From Methylopila sp. 73B (GTDB taxonomy: Bacteria > Pseudomonadota > Alphaproteobacteria > Rhizobiales > Methylopilaceae), in NCBI RefSeq assembly GCF_000526315.1, contig NZ_JAFV01000001.1, positions 248,001 to 312,000 of the forward strand: DNA of 64,000 nucleotides, read 5' to 3'. Positions 7,707 through 16,110 of this stretch are shown piece by piece. The notes below the pieces were generated by a model. The model saw nothing but the letters and a program-made list of their open reading frames with translations. It was not told where the DNA came from and ran no database searches. Each line of letters opens with the position of its first letter. Positions within the stretch are counted from its first letter, which is position 1. Made by a program: the position numbers and the translations under genes.

Positions 7707-10400
7707 ATGACGAAGTGGGTGCTGACCTTCGGCGACGGACGTGCGGAAGGCCGCGCCGAGCTGCGTGAGCTGCTCGGCGGCAAGGGGGCGAACCTCGCCG
7801 AGATGGCGAACCTTGGGCTCCCGGTGCCGCCCGGCTTCACGGTCACCACCGAAGTCTGCACCCATTACTACGCCAACGGGCGGAGCTATCCCGCCGAGCT
7901 GCAGGCCCAGGTCGACGCGGGCCTCGACCACATCCAGGCGATCACCGGCCGCGTCTTCGGCGACGCCGCGAACCCGTTGCTGGTCTCTGTCCGCTCCGGC
8001 TCCCGCGCCTCGATGCCGGGCATGATGGACACCATCCTCAACCTCGGCCTCAACGACCAGACGGTCGCGGGCCTGGCCGAAGGCTCGGGCAATCCCCGCT
8101 TCGCCTACGACAGCTACCGCCGCTTCATTCAGATGTATTCGAACGTCGTGCTCGGCGTCGGCCACCACGCCTTCGAGGACATCCTCGAGACCGCGAAGGA
8201 GAAGAAGGGCGTCGTCGAGGACACCGACCTCAACGCCGACGATCTCCTCGCGCTGATCGCCTCCTACAAGGCGAAGGTGCTGAAGGAGACCGGCGAGCCC
8301 TTCCCGCAGGACCCCCGCGACCAGCTCTGGGGCGCCGTCGGGGCCGTGTTCTCGTCGTGGATGAACGCCCGCGCCATCACCTACCGCAGGCTCAACGACA
8401 TTCCCGAGAGCTGGGGCACGGCGGTCAACGTCCAGGCCATGGTGTTCGGCAACATGGGCGACACCTCGGCCACCGGCGTCGCCTTCACCCGCAACCCGTC
8501 CACCGGCGAAAACCGTCTCTACGGCGAGTTCCTGGTCAACGCGCAGGGCGAGGACGTGGTCGCCGGCATCCGCACCCCGCAGCCGATCACCGAAGCCGCG
8601 CGCATCGAGGGCAATGTCGCGGCGCCGTCGCTCGAGAAGCGCCTTCCGGAGGTCTTCACCGAGTTCGTCCGCGTGTCCAACGTGCTCGAGAAGCACTACC
8701 GCGACATGCAGGACCTCGAGTTCACGGTCGAGCGCGGCAAGCTGTGGATGCTGCAGGCCCGCAACGGCAAGCGCACCGCGAAGGCCGCCCTCAAGATCGC
8801 GGTGGATCTGGCGAGCGAAGGGCTGATCACCCGCGACGAGGCGGTGGCGCGCATCGACCCGCCGTCGCTCGACCAGCTGCTGCACCCGACGATCGACCCC
8901 AAGGCCGAGCGCAAGGTGATCGCCACCGGCCTGCCGGCCTCGCCCGGCGCCGCGCAGGGCGAGCTGGCGTTCTCGTCCGAAGACGCCGAGGTCGCGGTTG
9001 CGGCGGGCAAGAAGGTCATCCTCGCCCGCACCGAGACCTCGCCGGAAGACATCAACGGCATGCACGTCTCCGAGGGCATTCTCACCACCCGCGGCGGCAT
9101 GACGAGCCACGCGGCGGTGGTCGCCCGCGGCATGGGCAAGCCCTGCGTCTCGGGCGCGGGCATGCTCCGCATCGACGAGAAGAGCGGCACGCTCACCGTC
9201 TCCGGCCGCGTGTTCAAGGCCGGCGACGTCGTCACCATCGACGGCTCCACCGGTCAGGTGCTCGACGGCGCCGTCGCCATGGTGCAGCCGGAGCTTTCCG
9301 GCGATTTCGCCACGCTGATGCGCTGGGCCGACGAGGTTCGCCGCATGGGCGTGCGCGCCAACGCCGAGACGCCGGACGACGCGCGCGCCGCGCGCCGCTT
9401 CGGCGCCGAGGGCATCGGCCTCTCCCGCACCGAGCACATGTTCTTCGACGAGAGCCGCATCGTGTCGGTGCGCGAGATGATCCTCGCCGACGACGAGGCC
9501 GGCCGCCGCAAGGCGCTCGGCCAGCTGCTGCCGTTCCAGCGCGCCGACTTCGTCGCTCTGTTCGAGATCATGAAGGGCCTGCCCGTCACGATCCGCCTGC
9601 TCGACCCGCCGCTGCACGAGTTCCTGCCGCACACCGAGAAGGACATGGCGGAGGTCGCCGCCGCGATGGGGGTCGACGTCGAGAAGCTGCGCGCCCGCGC
9701 CGCCGAGCTGTCGGAGTTCAACCCGATGCTGGGCTTCCGGGGCTGCCGCCTCGCGATCGCCTATCCCGAGATCGCCGAGATGCAGGCGCGCGCCATCTTC
9801 GAGGCCGCGATCGAGGCCGCCAAGTCCACCGGCGCGCCGGTGACTCCTGAGGTCATGGTGCCGCTCGTCATGGGGCGCCCGGACTTCGACTTCGTGAAGG
9901 CGCGCATCGACGCCGTCGCGAAGCTGGTCGAAGAGGAGACGGGCGAGAAGCTCGTCTACCAGGTCGGCACCATGATCGAGTTGCCGCGCGCCTGCCTGAA
10001 GGCGGACGAGATCGCCGAGACCGCGGAGTTCTTCTCCTTCGGCACCAACGACCTGACGCAGACCGCGCTCGGCATCAGCCGCGACGACGCCGCGACCTTC
10101 CTGAGGCACTACACCGACAAGCACCTGCTGCCGTCCGACCCCTTCGTGACGATCGACCGGGAAGGCGTCGGCGAGCTGGTGGTCCTCGGCGTCGAGCGCG
10201 GCCGCTCCGTGCGGCCGAAGATCAAGCTCGGCATCTGCGGCGAGCACGGCGGCGATCCCGCCTCCATCGCTTTCTGCGAGGAGATCGGGCTCGATTACGT
10301 GTCCTGCTCGCCCTACCGCGTGCCGATCGCACGCCTCGCCGCGGCCCAGGCCGCGCTGAAGGCAAAGAAGGCCGCGACCAAGAAGGCCGCCGTGGCGTAA
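7707..10400 (+). CDS. ppdK: pyruvate, phosphate dikinase PpdK
   Basis: 897 aa, the usual length. It interconverts pyruvate + ATP + Pi and PEP + AMP + PPi. The start is ATG 7707 with GGAG 8 bp upstream; an upstream extension of the frame is rejected. The N-terminal ATP-grasp part has LLGGKGANLAEM and SVRSGSRASMPGMMDT. The swivelling phosphohistidine domain has GGMTSHAAVVARGMG with phosphorylated His468. The C-terminal PEP/pyruvate barrel has EFFSFGTNDLTQTALG and GICGEHGGD with catalytic Cys844. A Lys/Ala-rich tail follows. It probably supports gluconeogenic PEP supply. Confidence 0.96.
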   Translation: MTKWVLTFGDGRAEGRAELRELLGGKGANLAEMANLGLPVPPGFTVTTEVCTHYYANGRSYPAELQAQVDAGLDHIQAITGRVFGDAANPLLVSVRSGSRASMPGMMDTILNLGLNDQTVAGLAEGSGNPRFAYDSYRRFIQMYSNVVLGVGHHAFEDILETAKEKKGVVEDTDLNADDLLALIASYKAKVLKETGEPFPQDPRDQLWGAVGAVFSSWMNARAITYRRLNDIPESWGTAVNVQAMVFGNMGDTSATGVAFTRNPSTGENRLYGEFLVNAQGEDVVAGIRTPQPITEAARIEGNVAAPSLEKRLPEVFTEFVRVSNVLEKHYRDMQDLEFTVERGKLWMLQARNGKRTAKAALKIAVDLASEGLITRDEAVARIDPPSLDQLLHPTIDPKAERKVIATGLPASPGAAQGELAFSSEDAEVAVAAGKKVILARTETSPEDINGMHVSEGILTTRGGMTSHAAVVARGMGKPCVSGAGMLRIDEKSGTLTVSGRVFKAGDVVTIDGSTGQVLDGAVAMVQPELSGDFATLMRWADEVRRMGVRANAETPDDARAARRFGAEGIGLSRTEHMFFDESRIVSVREMILADDEAGRRKALGQLLPFQRADFVALFEIMKGLPVTIRLLDPPLHEFLPHTEKDMAEVAAAMGVDVEKLRARAAELSEFNPMLGFRGCRLAIAYPEIAEMQARAIFEAAIEAAKSTGAPVTPEVMVPLVMGRPDFDFVKARIDAVAKLVEEETGEKLVYQVGTMIELPRACLKADEIAETAEFFSFGTNDLTQTALGISRDDAATFLRHYTDKHLLPSDPFVTIDREGVGELVVLGVERGRSVRPKIKLGICGEHGGDPASIAFCEEIGLDYVSCSPYRVPIARLAAAQAALKAKKAATKKAAVA

Positions 10401-10462
10401 GCGCCCCGGCGTGGGGCCGCTCCGCCCCCTGCGAGCCCGAGGCCTCCGTCTCTGCCTCTCGT

Positions 10463-10483
10463 GTCCCGGCCTCAAGCCGGGAC
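10463..10483. repeat. REP-like hairpin, copy 1
   Basis: GTCCCGGC-CTCAA-GCCGGGAC is a perfect 8-bp stem with a 5-nt loop, 63 bp after ppdK. There is no U-tract, so it is not a canonical terminator. A near-identical hairpin recurs at 11016-11034 in the same spacer, which points to a dispersed palindromic repeat family. Confidence 0.65.
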
Positions 10484-10703
10484 ATCGACGCTCGACGTCG
10501 CCAGCCCAGAGCCTGATCGTTCGAGATGGAACGCCAGCGCCCTCCCGAAGACTCGCCCGTGGCGAGCCGCGCTCTCTCCCCTCCTCCTTGCGGGGAGGGG
10601 TCGGGGGTGGGGGTGGTTCCGGATGGGACTCTCGGGGTGAAATGGCGTTCGGGCGCTCTGCATGTCCCGGCCGCTGCGCTTCGTTCTGCGCCACTCCCAC
10701 CCC

Positions 10704-10909
10704 TAAGAGTCTGTTTGGAAATTAGGGATTTGGGGCGATGTCGTGCGTGCTTCGAGACGCCCGCCGAGAGGCGGGCTCCTCAGCATAAGGATCGTTTTAT
10801 CTGCCAGAACGCGGACTACCTCATGCTGAGGGGCCGACCGCAGGTCGGCGTCTCGAAGCACGCACTGCGATCCAACAGCCAGTTTCTCAATTTCCAGACA
10901 GTCTCTAAC
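10704..10909. repeat. MITE-like unit: 21-bp inverted repeats enclosing paired REP modules
   Basis: The outer arms 10704-10724 and 10889-10909 are inverted copies matching at 17 of 21 positions. Inside, 10743-10790 and 10819-10865 are themselves inverted: GTGCGTGCTTCGAGACG on the left is mirrored by CGTCTCGAAGCACGCAC on the right, and CTCAGCATAAGG by CCTCATGCTGAG. Each module carries its own small hairpin (CCCGCCGAGAGGCGGG left, CCGACCGCAGGTCGG right). The layout is that of a BIME or non-autonomous element. Similar CGTCTCGAAGCACG/CTCATGCTGAGG repeats are widespread in Hyphomicrobiales genomes. Confidence 0.75.
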
Positions 10910-11015
10910 CCTGCCCGCAGGGGGAGGGGACAAAGGCCTGCGCCTTGTTTTGAAACGATCAGGCTCTAATGCCTTGGCGCCGTGGGCCCTCGTCTGAAAG
11001 CGCAGAGCGTCTGCA

Positions 11016-11034
11016 TCCCGGCTCGAGGCCGGGA
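11016..11034. repeat. REP-like hairpin, copy 2
   Basis: TCCCGGC-TCGAG-GCCGGGA is a perfect 7-bp stem with a 5-nt loop. It shares stem sequence and the following GACAT with the hairpin at 10463-10483. Confidence 0.6.
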
Positions 11035-11255
11035 CATGAGCCCTTCGGGCGTTTTCTCGGGGCGACCCAGCCTCTCAACGCGACGCTTGAAAACGGCGGG
11101 GGCGCCCATGGCGATCCCGCCGTTTCCACGACCGTCGCATGGCCGTGTAATCCGCCGGGCTTTCGATCCGTAGACGAAGGAACGACACGGCGTCCGGAGT
11201 CGTTCTGACGAAAACGCCGGCGACGATCGCGATCGGCGAGAATCGAGAGGACTTC

Positions 11256-12527
11256 ATGGCTTTGAGCGAGGCGCGGGCCCAAGCGGCCCGCTCGGCCGTG
11301 CACGAGCGCTATGCGAGCGTTCGCGACCACAGCCGCCGGCTGGCGTCGCCGTTGAGCGACGCGGACGCCACCGTGCAGTCGATGGCGGACGCGAGCCCGG
11401 CCAAATGGCACCTGGCGCACACCACCTGGTTCTTCGAGACCATGGTGCTCAAGCGCTTCGCGGCGGACTACGCCGTCTTCGACGCGCGCTTCAACTTCCT
11501 GTTCAACTCCTACTACGAGACCATCGGCGCGCGGCAGCCCCGTCCCAAGCGGGGCATGATCACCCGTCCGTCGCTCGACGAGATCATGGCCTACCGGGCC
11601 CATGTGGACGCTGCGATCGAGGGGCTCCTCGACGGCGACGTCGATCCCGCGGCGGAAGAGCTCGTCGAGTTGGGCTGCCACCATGAGCAGCAGCATCAGG
11701 AGCTTCTCCTCACCGACATCCTGCACCTGTTTGCGCAAAGCCCCGTGCGCCCCGCCTACCGCGACGGCTCGACGCCAGAGGCGGTGCAAGCGGCGGAGCC
11801 GGCGGAATGGATTTCGTTCGACGGCGGGATCGTCGAGATCGGGCACGACGGTGGCGGCTTCTCCTTCGACTGCGAGGGGCCGCGCCACCGTGCGCTGCTG
11901 GAGCCGTTCCGCGTGGCGGACCGGCTGGTCACCAACGGCGAATGGCTGGAGTTCATGGCGGACGGCGGCTACCGCGACCCCTTGCTGTGGCTCGCCGACG
12001 GCTGGGCGCAGATCCTCGAGCATCGGTGGGCCGCGCCGTTCTACTGGGAGGAGGGCGACGGCGGATGGCGCTCGATGACCCTGCGCGGCATGCAGCCGAT
12101 CGATCGCGCGGCCCCTGTCACCCACGTCAGCTATTTCGAGGCGGACGCCTTCGCGACCTGGGCCGGCAAGCGCCTGCCGAGCGAAACGGAATGGGAGCAC
12201 GCCGCCGCCTCGCTTTCGATCGCGCCCTCGTCCGACCCGAAACGGCTTCGGCTTCGGCCGCGGCCGGCGCCGCGCGAGCCGGGGCTCAAGCAGATGTTTG
12301 GCGAGGTCTGGCAGTGGACCCGCAGTCCCTTCACGCCCTATCCGCGCTTCAAGGCGGCCGAGGGCGCGGTGGGCGAGTACAACGGCAAGTTCATGTGCGG
12401 GCAGTTCGTGCTGCGCGGCTCCTCGGTCGCGACGCCGCCGGAGCATGCGCGGTCGACCTACCGCAACTTCTTCCCACCCGACAAGCGCTGGCAATTCTCC
12501 GGCCTTCGCCTGGCTGAGGACATCTGA
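11256..12527 (+). CDS. egtB: ergothioneine biosynthesis sulfoxide synthase EgtB
   Basis: 423 aa. It couples hercynine to a thiol substrate (gamma-glutamylcysteine or cysteine) with O2 at a non-haem iron. The N-terminal DinB-like domain has LAH with His55 and HHEQQH with His143/His147, matching the three-His iron site. A formylglycine-generating-enzyme-like (sulfatase-modifying) domain follows, with EPFRVADRLVTNGEWLEFM, PVTHVSYFEADAFATWAGKRLPSE in two conserved blocks, and the end RSTYRNFFPPDKRWQFSGLRLAED. The RBS GAGAGGA precedes ATG. The stop overlaps the egtD start. No egtA, egtC or egtE is in view, so the thiol donor is undetermined. Confidence 0.93.
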   Translation: MALSEARAQAARSAVHERYASVRDHSRRLASPLSDADATVQSMADASPAKWHLAHTTWFFETMVLKRFAADYAVFDARFNFLFNSYYETIGARQPRPKRGMITRPSLDEIMAYRAHVDAAIEGLLDGDVDPAAEELVELGCHHEQQHQELLLTDILHLFAQSPVRPAYRDGSTPEAVQAAEPAEWISFDGGIVEIGHDGGGFSFDCEGPRHRALLEPFRVADRLVTNGEWLEFMADGGYRDPLLWLADGWAQILEHRWAAPFYWEEGDGGWRSMTLRGMQPIDRAAPVTHVSYFEADAFATWAGKRLPSETEWEHAAASLSIAPSSDPKRLRLRPRPAPREPGLKQMFGEVWQWTRSPFTPYPRFKAAEGAVGEYNGKFMCGQFVLRGSSVATPPEHARSTYRNFFPPDKRWQFSGLRLAEDI

Positions 12528-13486
12528 TGCTGGACCGCGCGCCGCTGCAGGCCGCCCAGCGCGAGGCGTTTCGCGCCGACGTGCTGGAGGGGCTGTCCAA
12601 AACCGCCAAGACGCTGCCCAGCAGGTGGCTTTACGACGACCGAGGATCCGAGCTGTTCGAGGAGATCACGCAGCTCCCCGAGTACTACCCGACGCGGACC
12701 GAGACCACGATCCTCCGCTCCGAGGCGGAGGCGATCGCGGCCTTCTGCGGCCCGCGCGCGACGCTGATCGAATATGGCGCGGGCGCGGGCGTGAAGACGG
12801 AAATCGTTCTGTCGGCGCTCGACAACCCGGCGAGCTACGTGCCCGTGGACATCGCCGGCGACTTTCTCGCGCTCTCCACCGAGCGGCTCGAGCAGCGGTT
12901 TCCGTGGCTCGAAATCCGTCCGGTGGTGGCCGACTTCACCGACGATTTCGACCTGCCGGCGGACCTGCCCCGGCTCAACCGCCGCGTCGGCTTCTTTCCG
13001 GGCTCCACCATCGGCAACCTCTCGCAGGCCCAGGCGGTGGCTTTCCTCGCGCAGGTCGGCGCGCATGTCGGCGAGACCGGCCGCGCGGTCGTCGGGGTCG
13101 ATCTGGTGAAGCCGCTCGACCGTCTGGTTCCGGCCTATGACGACGCCGCCGGCGTGACGGCCGCCTTCAACCTGAACCTCCTCGTCCGCATCAACCGCGA
13201 ACTCGACGGGACCTTCGACACCGCGCGCTTCGCGCATGAGGCGCGCTGGAACGCGGACGAGCAGGCGATCGAGATGCACCTCAGGAGCCTCGCGCCGCAG
13301 GTCGTGGCGGTGGCCGGGCGCGAGGTCGCCTTCGCCGAGGGCGAGACGATCCACACCGAAAGCTCGCGCAAGTACGGCGTCGACAGCTTCGTGGCGCTCG
13401 CCGCGGAGGCCGGCTGGCGCGAGGGCGACGTGTGGCGCGACGCCGACGGGCTGTTCGCGGTCGTCGGGCTGAAGCGGGCGGCTTAA
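12527..13486 (+). CDS. egtD: L-histidine N-alpha-trimethyltransferase EgtD
   Basis: 319 aa. It is a SAM-dependent enzyme converting histidine to hercynine, the first step of ergothioneine synthesis. Marks: LPSRWLYDDRGSELFEEI, LPEYYPTRTE, the SAM-binding loop LIEYGAGAGVKTE (residues 80-92), FFPGSTIGN and RKYGVDSF. The start ATG overlaps the egtB stop (TGATG), so the two are translated together. The stop lies 4 bp inside the end of the convergent porin gene. Confidence 0.95.
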   Translation: MLDRAPLQAAQREAFRADVLEGLSKTAKTLPSRWLYDDRGSELFEEITQLPEYYPTRTETTILRSEAEAIAAFCGPRATLIEYGAGAGVKTEIVLSALDNPASYVPVDIAGDFLALSTERLEQRFPWLEIRPVVADFTDDFDLPADLPRLNRRVGFFPGSTIGNLSQAQAVAFLAQVGAHVGETGRAVVGVDLVKPLDRLVPAYDDAAGVTAAFNLNLLVRINRELDGTFDTARFAHEARWNADEQAIEMHLRSLAPQVVAVAGREVAFAEGETIHTESSRKYGVDSFVALAAEAGWREGDVWRDADGLFAVVGLKRAA

Positions 13487-14067
13487 AATCGGTAGTTCAA
13501 GCCGACACGGACCTGACCGCCCGCGGCGTCGGGACCGACGTCGCCGCCGGCGTTGAAGGTCTTCCGATCGAGATCGACGTAGACGTACTCCGCGGTGGCG
13601 GAGACCCGGTCGAACAGCCGCACCTCGACGCCGACGCCGACCAGCCATCCCGCCTGCAACGCGCTGTCGCGGCGACCGGCCCGGACGTAGTCGGTCGCCG
13701 CGAAGGCGGCGCCGACCGTCCCGTAGGCCATGAAACGGTCGAAGGCGTAGCCGATGCGGGCGCGAATCTCGCCAGCCGCCTCGACCTCGGTGCGTCCGCC
13801 GGCGCGGCGCGCGTCCATGTCGCTTGCGAGCAGGCCGCCGTCGACGCCGACGACCACATCGTCGAAGCGCCAGTCGTAGCCGACCGACGCGCCCGCCAGC
13901 GCGCCGCGGCCGTCGAGCGAGCCGTAGCCCACGTAGATCCCCGCCCGCGGCCCGCTCCAGTCGAACGCGGCCGGGCCCGCAGCCGCCGTCGCCGCGTCCG
14001 CCGCCAGGGCGTGGGACGCGCCGGCAAGAACGATCAGCGTGGACAGGAGCAGCAGGCGAAGCAGCAT
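13483..14067 (-). CDS. outer membrane beta-barrel protein, Omp25/Omp31-like (paralogue 1)
   Basis: 194 aa from the ATG that precedes a good signal peptide (LLRLLLLSTLIVLAGASHALA). An eight-stranded barrel of the Hyphomicrobiales porin-like family: WSGPRAGIYVGYG, ARIGYAFDRFMAYGTVGAAFA, and the C-terminal strand ending in NYRF with terminal Phe, the BAM recognition signature. It is the shortest and most divergent of the four tandem paralogues and lacks the QFDGSPVV motif of the others. Confidence 0.8.
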   Translation of the reverse strand: MLLRLLLLSTLIVLAGASHALAADAATAAAGPAAFDWSGPRAGIYVGYGSLDGRGALAGASVGYDWRFDDVVVGVDGGLLASDMDARRAGGRTEVEAAGEIRARIGYAFDRFMAYGTVGAAFAATDYVRAGRRDSALQAGWLVGVGVEVRLFDRVSATAEYVYVDLDRKTFNAGGDVGPDAAGGQVRVGLNYRF

Positions 14068-14198
14068 CGGCGGGGGATCCGGGTGCGACAGCGACGCCGT
14101 CAGGATACCTCCGTGAGGCGGCCTTTCGGTTAACGCAAGCTTGCTGCGGCCGCTAAAGTTTCCCTGAGTCAACCGAACGTTAACACAGGCGCGCGGCG

Positions 14199-14238
14199 TA
14201 AAAAGAAACCCCCGCGCGAGCAAATCGCACGGGGGTTT
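14199..14238 (-). terminator. rho-independent terminator of porin paralogue 2
   Basis: On the minus strand AAACCCCCG and CGGGGGTTT (14230-14238 and 14206-14214) form a stem with a 15-nt loop, followed by a T-rich tail (TTTCTTTTT). It lies 34 bp after the stop of the gene at 14272-14946 and separates it from paralogue 1. Confidence 0.8.
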
Positions 14239-14271
14239 GGAGATCCGTCGAGCCGCGGGAGCGGCGCGTGA

Positions 14272-14946
14272 TCACCACATGTTGTTGAACTTGTACGCCA
14301 CGCCGCCCATCAGGCGGTTCTCGGTGGTCGAGCTCTTCAGCTTCGCGCCGTCGATGTTGAATTTGTCGCTGCCGTAGTCGGTGTAGCGGTACTCGACGCG
14401 CGCCGTGACGTTGTCCGTCACCGCGCTCTCGGCGCCGACGCCCACGGTGTAGCCGACGGCGGTCTTGCTGTCGTGGCCGGCGACGACGCCGTTCGACGCG
14501 GAGACCTTCTGGTCGGCGTAGGCGACGCCGGCGGCGCCGTAGGCCAGGAACTTGTCGAAGGCGTAGCCGACGCGGGCCCGGGTGGCGCCGTTCCAGTTCT
14601 TCTTGTTGCGGACGCTCACGCCGCCGCCGCTCTTGCGGTCTTCGCCGTCGTCGTAGTTAAAGTCGGTCTCGACGCCGACCACAACGGGGGAGCCGTCGAA
14701 CTGGTGGTTGTAGCCGGCGTAGGCGCCGACGATCCCGCCGTTCGGCTTGGTGTCGGGCGTGTTCCTGTTCTTCGACTTCGACCAGCCGTAGCCGGCCTGG
14801 GCGCCGAGATAGGCGCCGGACCAGCTGTAGCCCTGCGCGGGCGCGGCGTAGTCGGCCGGGGCGGTTTCGTAGGGGAGGTCGGCCGCGAAGGCGGCGGGAG
14901 CCGCGAGCGCGACGGCTGCGGCTGCGGCGATGACGGTGCGGATCAT
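14272..14946 (-). CDS. outer membrane beta-barrel protein, Omp25/Omp31-like (paralogue 2)
   Basis: 224 aa starting MIRTVIAAAAAVALAAPAAFA/ADLP, a clear signal peptide. Barrel motifs shared with paralogues 3 and 4: SWSGAYLGAQAGYGW, YAGYNHQFDGSPVVVGVETDFNY in two blocks, RARVGYAFDKFLAYGAAGVAYAD, VTARVEYRYTDYG. The end is YKFNNMW, with a terminal Trp. Proteins of this type are abundant outer-membrane porin-like or structural proteins in Brucella and Rhizobium. It has its own terminator downstream. Confidence 0.87.
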   Translation of the reverse strand: MIRTVIAAAAAVALAAPAAFAADLPYETAPADYAAPAQGYSWSGAYLGAQAGYGWSKSKNRNTPDTKPNGGIVGAYAGYNHQFDGSPVVVGVETDFNYDDGEDRKSGGGVSVRNKKNWNGATRARVGYAFDKFLAYGAAGVAYADQKVSASNGVVAGHDSKTAVGYTVGVGAESAVTDNVTARVEYRYTDYGSDKFNIDGAKLKSSTTENRLMGGVAYKFNNMW

Positions 14947-15152
14947 TGGGGGGCCTCGATACTCAACAACCGGACGGGATGAGGGGCGCGTCCGTACGCG
15001 AAACGACACGGTTCAAGCGCAGGCGTTGCAGCCGGCGTTGACCGGACCCTAGCGGCCAATCGTTAGCGATGCGTGAAGGTTATCGCGGCGTGAAAAGATC
15101 TCGCCGTTTCCACTGCGCAATGCCGCCATGCATTAACGAAGCAACGTGAAAC

Positions 15153-15184
15153 AAAAAAAGCCCGCGGCGAGGCCGCGGGCTTTT
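15153..15184 (-). terminator. rho-independent terminator of porin paralogue 3
   Basis: GCCCGCGGC-GAG-GCCGCGGGC (15161-15181) is a perfect 9-bp stem. On the minus strand it is followed by TTTTTTT. It lies about 40 bp after the stop of the gene at 15223-15867. The other side also has TTTT, so it could act weakly in both directions. Confidence 0.9.
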
Positions 15185-15222
15185 CAAGAACGATCCGGGC
15201 GACCGAAGTCGCCCGGGCGTTA

Positions 15223-15867
15223 TCAGAACGGGCTGGTGAACTTGTACGCCACGCCGCCCATGACGCGGTGCTCGGTGTACTTGGACTTGGTGGTCGGGTC
15301 GATGCTGAACTTGTCGCGGCCGTAGTCCGCATAGCGGTAGTCGGCGCGAACCGTGACGTCGTCGGTCGCAGCGTACTCGACGCCGCCGCCGACGGTCCAG
15401 CCGAACGCGGTGGTGTCGTCCTTGCCGCCGCCGACGCGGGACTTGATCTCACGGTCGGCGTAGGCGACGCCGGCGGTGCCGTACGCGAGGAACCGGTCGA
15501 AGGCGTAGCCGAGGCGAGCGCGGGTGGCGCCGTTCCAGTCCGTGGTCGCCCGGGCGCTGCTCCGCTTGGCGTCGATATCCGCGTAGTTGAAGTCGGTCTC
15601 GATGCCGATCACGACCGGCGAACCGTCGAACTGGTAGTTGTAGCCGGCGTAGCCGCCGACGACGAGGCCATCGGCCTTGCGGTTGATGGTGCGGCCCCAG
15701 CTGTAGCCAGCCTGAGCGCCGATGTACGGGCCGGTCCAGGTGAAGGACGGCACGGCGACGGCGGCCATCGGAGCTTCGTAGGCCGGGAGATCCGCAGCCA
15801 TAGCGGCGGGAACCACGGCGACGACCGCTGCAGCCGAGGCAGCGCCGAGAAGGAAGCGACGGATCAT
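15223..15867 (-). CDS. outer membrane beta-barrel protein, Omp25/Omp31-like (paralogue 3)
   Basis: 214 aa. The start ATG 15867 is preceded by GAGGG 9 bp upstream. Signal peptide MIRRFLLGAASAAAVVAVVP, then AAMA/ADLP. Barrel motifs: FTWTGPYIGAQAGYSWG, GYNYQFDGSPVVIGIETDFN, RARLGYAFDRFLAYGTAGVAYAD, VTVRADYRYADYG, ending YKFTSPF with a C-terminal Phe. It is flanked by its own terminator and a 243-bp upstream region holding an FNR/FixK-like site, so it is probably a monocistronic, regulated porin-like gene. Confidence 0.88.
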   Translation of the reverse strand: MIRRFLLGAASAAAVVAVVPAAMAADLPAYEAPMAAVAVPSFTWTGPYIGAQAGYSWGRTINRKADGLVVGGYAGYNYQFDGSPVVIGIETDFNYADIDAKRSSARATTDWNGATRARLGYAFDRFLAYGTAGVAYADREIKSRVGGGKDDTTAFGWTVGGGVEYAATDDVTVRADYRYADYGRDKFSIDPTTKSKYTEHRVMGGVAYKFTSPF

Positions 15868-16032
15868 TTTGAGTACCCTCTTACTGATGTTCGGCCTGAA
15901 CGTATCCAGGCTCCGTGTCTGCCATTTAAGGGGAAAGGCGGCCGAAGTGCAGTGCCTAAACTGCAACAGTGATCAATCTTCGGTCCAAAGCCTCTACTCG
16001 AAACGGACAACTACACGTGGTGACAACTGACA

Positions 16033-16046
16033 ATGATCTACATCAA
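16033..16046 (-). promoter_or_regulatory. candidate FNR/FixK-type site upstream of porin paralogue 3
   Basis: ATGAT-CTAC-ATCAA matches the FNR/FixK/Anr consensus TTGAT-N4-ATCAA at 9 of 10 defined positions. It sits 166 bp upstream of the ATG at 15867, inside an AT-rich spacer. This is a motif match only; one such site can occur by chance. Confidence 0.35.
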
Positions 16047-16110
16047 TCGCCAGTAATTTTACCTGCGATGCGAGACCGCAGGTCAGGCCCAACCGAATGA
16101 CCGATAAACC

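Larger units (their letters stand above)
10401..11255. other. 855-bp non-coding spacer packed with palindromic repeats
   Basis: No credible gene lies between ppdK and egtB; the frames open here run through palindromes and have no coding-like composition. The spacer holds two copies of a GGCCGGGAC-type hairpin, a CCCCTCC/GGGGAGGGG hairpin near 10578-10600, and a 206-bp unit bounded by 21-bp inverted repeats that encloses two REP-like modules. AT-richer islands (for example 10711-10732 and 10787-10803) differ from flanking DNA. The egtB promoter should lie at the right end; the RBS GAGAGGA precedes its ATG. Confidence 0.7.

Noticed and set aside
7662-10700. A 1012-codon open frame antisense to ppdK
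   Set aside because: It lies entirely opposite a gene with full PpdK motifs. In high-GC DNA the antisense frame of a gene lacks stops by codon bias, and its translation is His/Asp/Ala/Arg-rich with no domain.
10526-10969. Possible 147-aa gene in the ppdK-egtB spacer
   Set aside because: The frame runs straight through inverted repeats and REP modules, has no RBS, and its translation shows no coding character.
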